A stretch of 23,811 nt of DNA from an uncultured Alcaligenaceae bacterium (lineage in GTDB: Bacteria > Pseudomonadota > Gammaproteobacteria > Burkholderiales > Burkholderiaceae_B). Positions 22,778-23,811 of this stretch are shown here, piece after piece; the first letter of the stretch is position 1, and the number at the start of each line of letters is the position of its first letter. The stretch lies in the NCBI GenBank assembly GCA_937995985.1, contig CALKIR010000031.1:1-23811 (forward strand), in the 5' to 3' direction. Position numbers and translations under genes: made by a program. Under the pieces are notes generated by a model that saw only the letters and a program-made list of their open reading frames with translations, did not search any database and was not told where the DNA came from.

Positions 22778-23713
22778 TTAGTCTAATTTGCCAAGCAGTA
22801 AAAATTCCATCAGCGCTTTTTGCACATGCATGCGATTTTCTGCCTCGTCCCATACTACGCTTTGTGGGCCATCAATAACGCTAGCCGTTACCTCTTCGCC
22901 ACGGTGTGCAGGCAGGCAGTGCATAAATAAAGCCTCTGGGCTAGCCAGTGCCATCATCTCATCATTGACGCACCAGTTGGCAAAAGCCTTGCGGCGGGCT
23001 TCATTTTCATCTTCGAAGCCCATGCTCGTCCACACATCGGTGGTGACGAGGTGGGCGCCTCTACAGGCCTCGTAAGGATCGGAAAAGACCGTGAGTACAT
23101 CAGCAGCGTCGCCAATTAGGTCGGGGTCAAGGCCATAGCCTTGTGGTGCTGAAAAATGTAATTTAAAACCAAGTAGTTTTGCTGCTTGCAACCACGTATA
23201 GGCCATGTTATTGCCATCACCAATCCATGCTACAGTTTTACCTTCTATAGAGTCGCGAAACTCATTAAAAGTAAAGATGTCGGCTAAAATTTGGCAGGGA
23301 TGGTATTCGTTGGTCAGGCCATTGATGACCGGTACACGGGAATGTTTGGCAAACAGCTCGATACGCTCTTGACCAAAGGTGCGAATCATGACTAGGTCAA
23401 CCATTCGAGATACCACACGTGCAGTATCTTCAATAGGTTCAGCGCGCCCGAGTTGGGAATCATTAGTGGTGAGGTGAATAACTGAACCGCCCATCTGATA
23501 CATGCCGGCCTCGAAAGAGACCCGTGTACGCGTACTGGCCTTTTCAAAAACCATAGCTAAAGTACGATCATGCAAGGTCATATGGGGCTCGTAGTTTTTA
23601 AATCGTTGTTTGATAAAACGAGCTCGTGACAGCAAATAGAGGATATCCTCTTTAGGAAGATCGTTAAACTGTAAGAAGTGCCGTATTGGCGCGGGATTCA
23701 CCTTTGAACTCAT
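22778..23713 (-). CDS. argF: Ornithine carbamoyltransferase
   Basis: Converts ornithine and carbamoyl phosphate to citrulline, the sixth step of arginine synthesis. At 311 residues it has the normal length. Motifs are STRTR (60-64) for carbamoyl phosphate, HPCQ (138-141), the ornithine-binding SMG loop after DVWT (226-232), and the catalytic HCLPAHRGEE (265-274). It shares its fold and N-terminal chemistry with pyrB at 16433-17731. The ATG at 23713 has only GAG as a weak ribosome-binding site. It is convergent with argG. The anabolic form is inferred from the pairing with argG and from the absence of arcA or arcC. Confidence 0.96.
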   Translation of the reverse strand: MSSKVNPAPIRHFLQFNDLPKEDILYLLSRARFIKQRFKNYEPHMTLHDRTLAMVFEKASTRTRVSFEAGMYQMGGSVIHLTTNDSQLGRAEPIEDTARVVSRMVDLVMIRTFGQERIELFAKHSRVPVINGLTNEYHPCQILADIFTFNEFRDSIEGKTVAWIGDGNNMAYTWLQAAKLLGFKLHFSAPQGYGLDPDLIGDAADVLTVFSDPYEACRGAHLVTTDVWTSMGFEDENEARRKAFANWCVNDEMMALASPEALFMHCLPAHRGEEVTASVIDGPQSVVWDEAENRMHVQKALMEFLLLGKLD

Positions 23714-23765
23714 AACTCAGTACTACCGCAAACAAAAAATCAATGTTACCAGTAAAATCTTGTCA

Positions 23766-23778
23766 TGACCAGTGGTCA
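23766..23778. promoter_or_regulatory. Palindrome overlapping a candidate argF promoter
   Basis: TGACCAGTGGTCA is a perfect 6-1-6 inverted repeat 53 bases upstream of the argF start. On the minus strand TTGACC forms a good -35, followed after 17 bp by TTTACT, a fair -10. The palindrome therefore covers the -35 and could be an operator. It does not look like the AT-rich E. coli ARG box. Confidence 0.45.
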
Positions 23779-23811
23779 AAAACCCTAGGCTCATCAAGGT
23801 CTTTGCTTTAA

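Noticed and set aside
1..23811. CRISPR array, insertion sequence, prophage or rRNA
   Set aside because: No regularly spaced repeats, transposase, phage genes or rRNA sequence were seen.

Overview
The window looks like a chromosomal segment of a low-to-moderate GC betaproteobacterium of the Burkholderiales, most likely an Alcaligenaceae member (Oligella, Paenalcaligenes or Pelistega-like). This is inferred from an orphan Bug/TctC solute receptor, a TctD/TctE-type two-component pair, an ATCase carrying the N-terminal helix-turn-helix extension I remember from Bordetella/Burkholderia-type proteins, and argF next to argG. The genus cannot be fixed by reading alone. All genes appear intact; I saw no transposase, phage gene, rRNA or CRISPR array.

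Region 1 (1-7511, minus strand, AT-rich) is one transport-and-sensing block read right to left: OmpR-type response regulator, TctE-type histidine kinase, an FbpA-like periplasmic receptor, then after a ~190 bp regulatory gap a second, paralogous FbpA-like receptor, a fused two-domain permease and an ATPase. The first receptor sits with the kinase and the second with the transporter, suggesting one copy senses and one transports. The gap holds a near-consensus Pho-box direct repeat exactly 10 bp from a -10 hexamer. Both receptors lack the Tyr-Tyr iron ligand pair. I therefore favour an organophosphate, sugar phosphate or phosphonate over ferric iron as substrate. A divergent NHL beta-propeller gene (7630-8457) follows.

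Region 2 (8458-12471, plus strand) is a Fur-box-controlled FecBCDE-like ferric siderophore or ferric citrate importer: receptor, two permeases, ATPase, with tight or overlapping junctions. Its leader carries a hairpin plus T-run that may act as an attenuator. The ATPase overlaps tail to tail with ubiC (chorismate lyase), which lies downstream of a tRNA-Ile(CAU) gene and its terminator.

Region 3 (13245-17773) holds mgtE, a 392-base gap with DnaA-box-like motifs, a PACE-family efflux protein, a lipoprotein with a SecD-like head domain, and pyrB fused to an N-terminal DNA-binding-like domain with a palindrome just upstream.

Region 4 (17883-23811) holds a nitronate monooxygenase family flavoprotein with a C-terminal cysteine cluster, an orphan Bug receptor, a Nudix hydrolase with a basic-tailed protein resembling plasmid partition-associated proteins, and convergent argG and argF sharing a bidirectional terminator.
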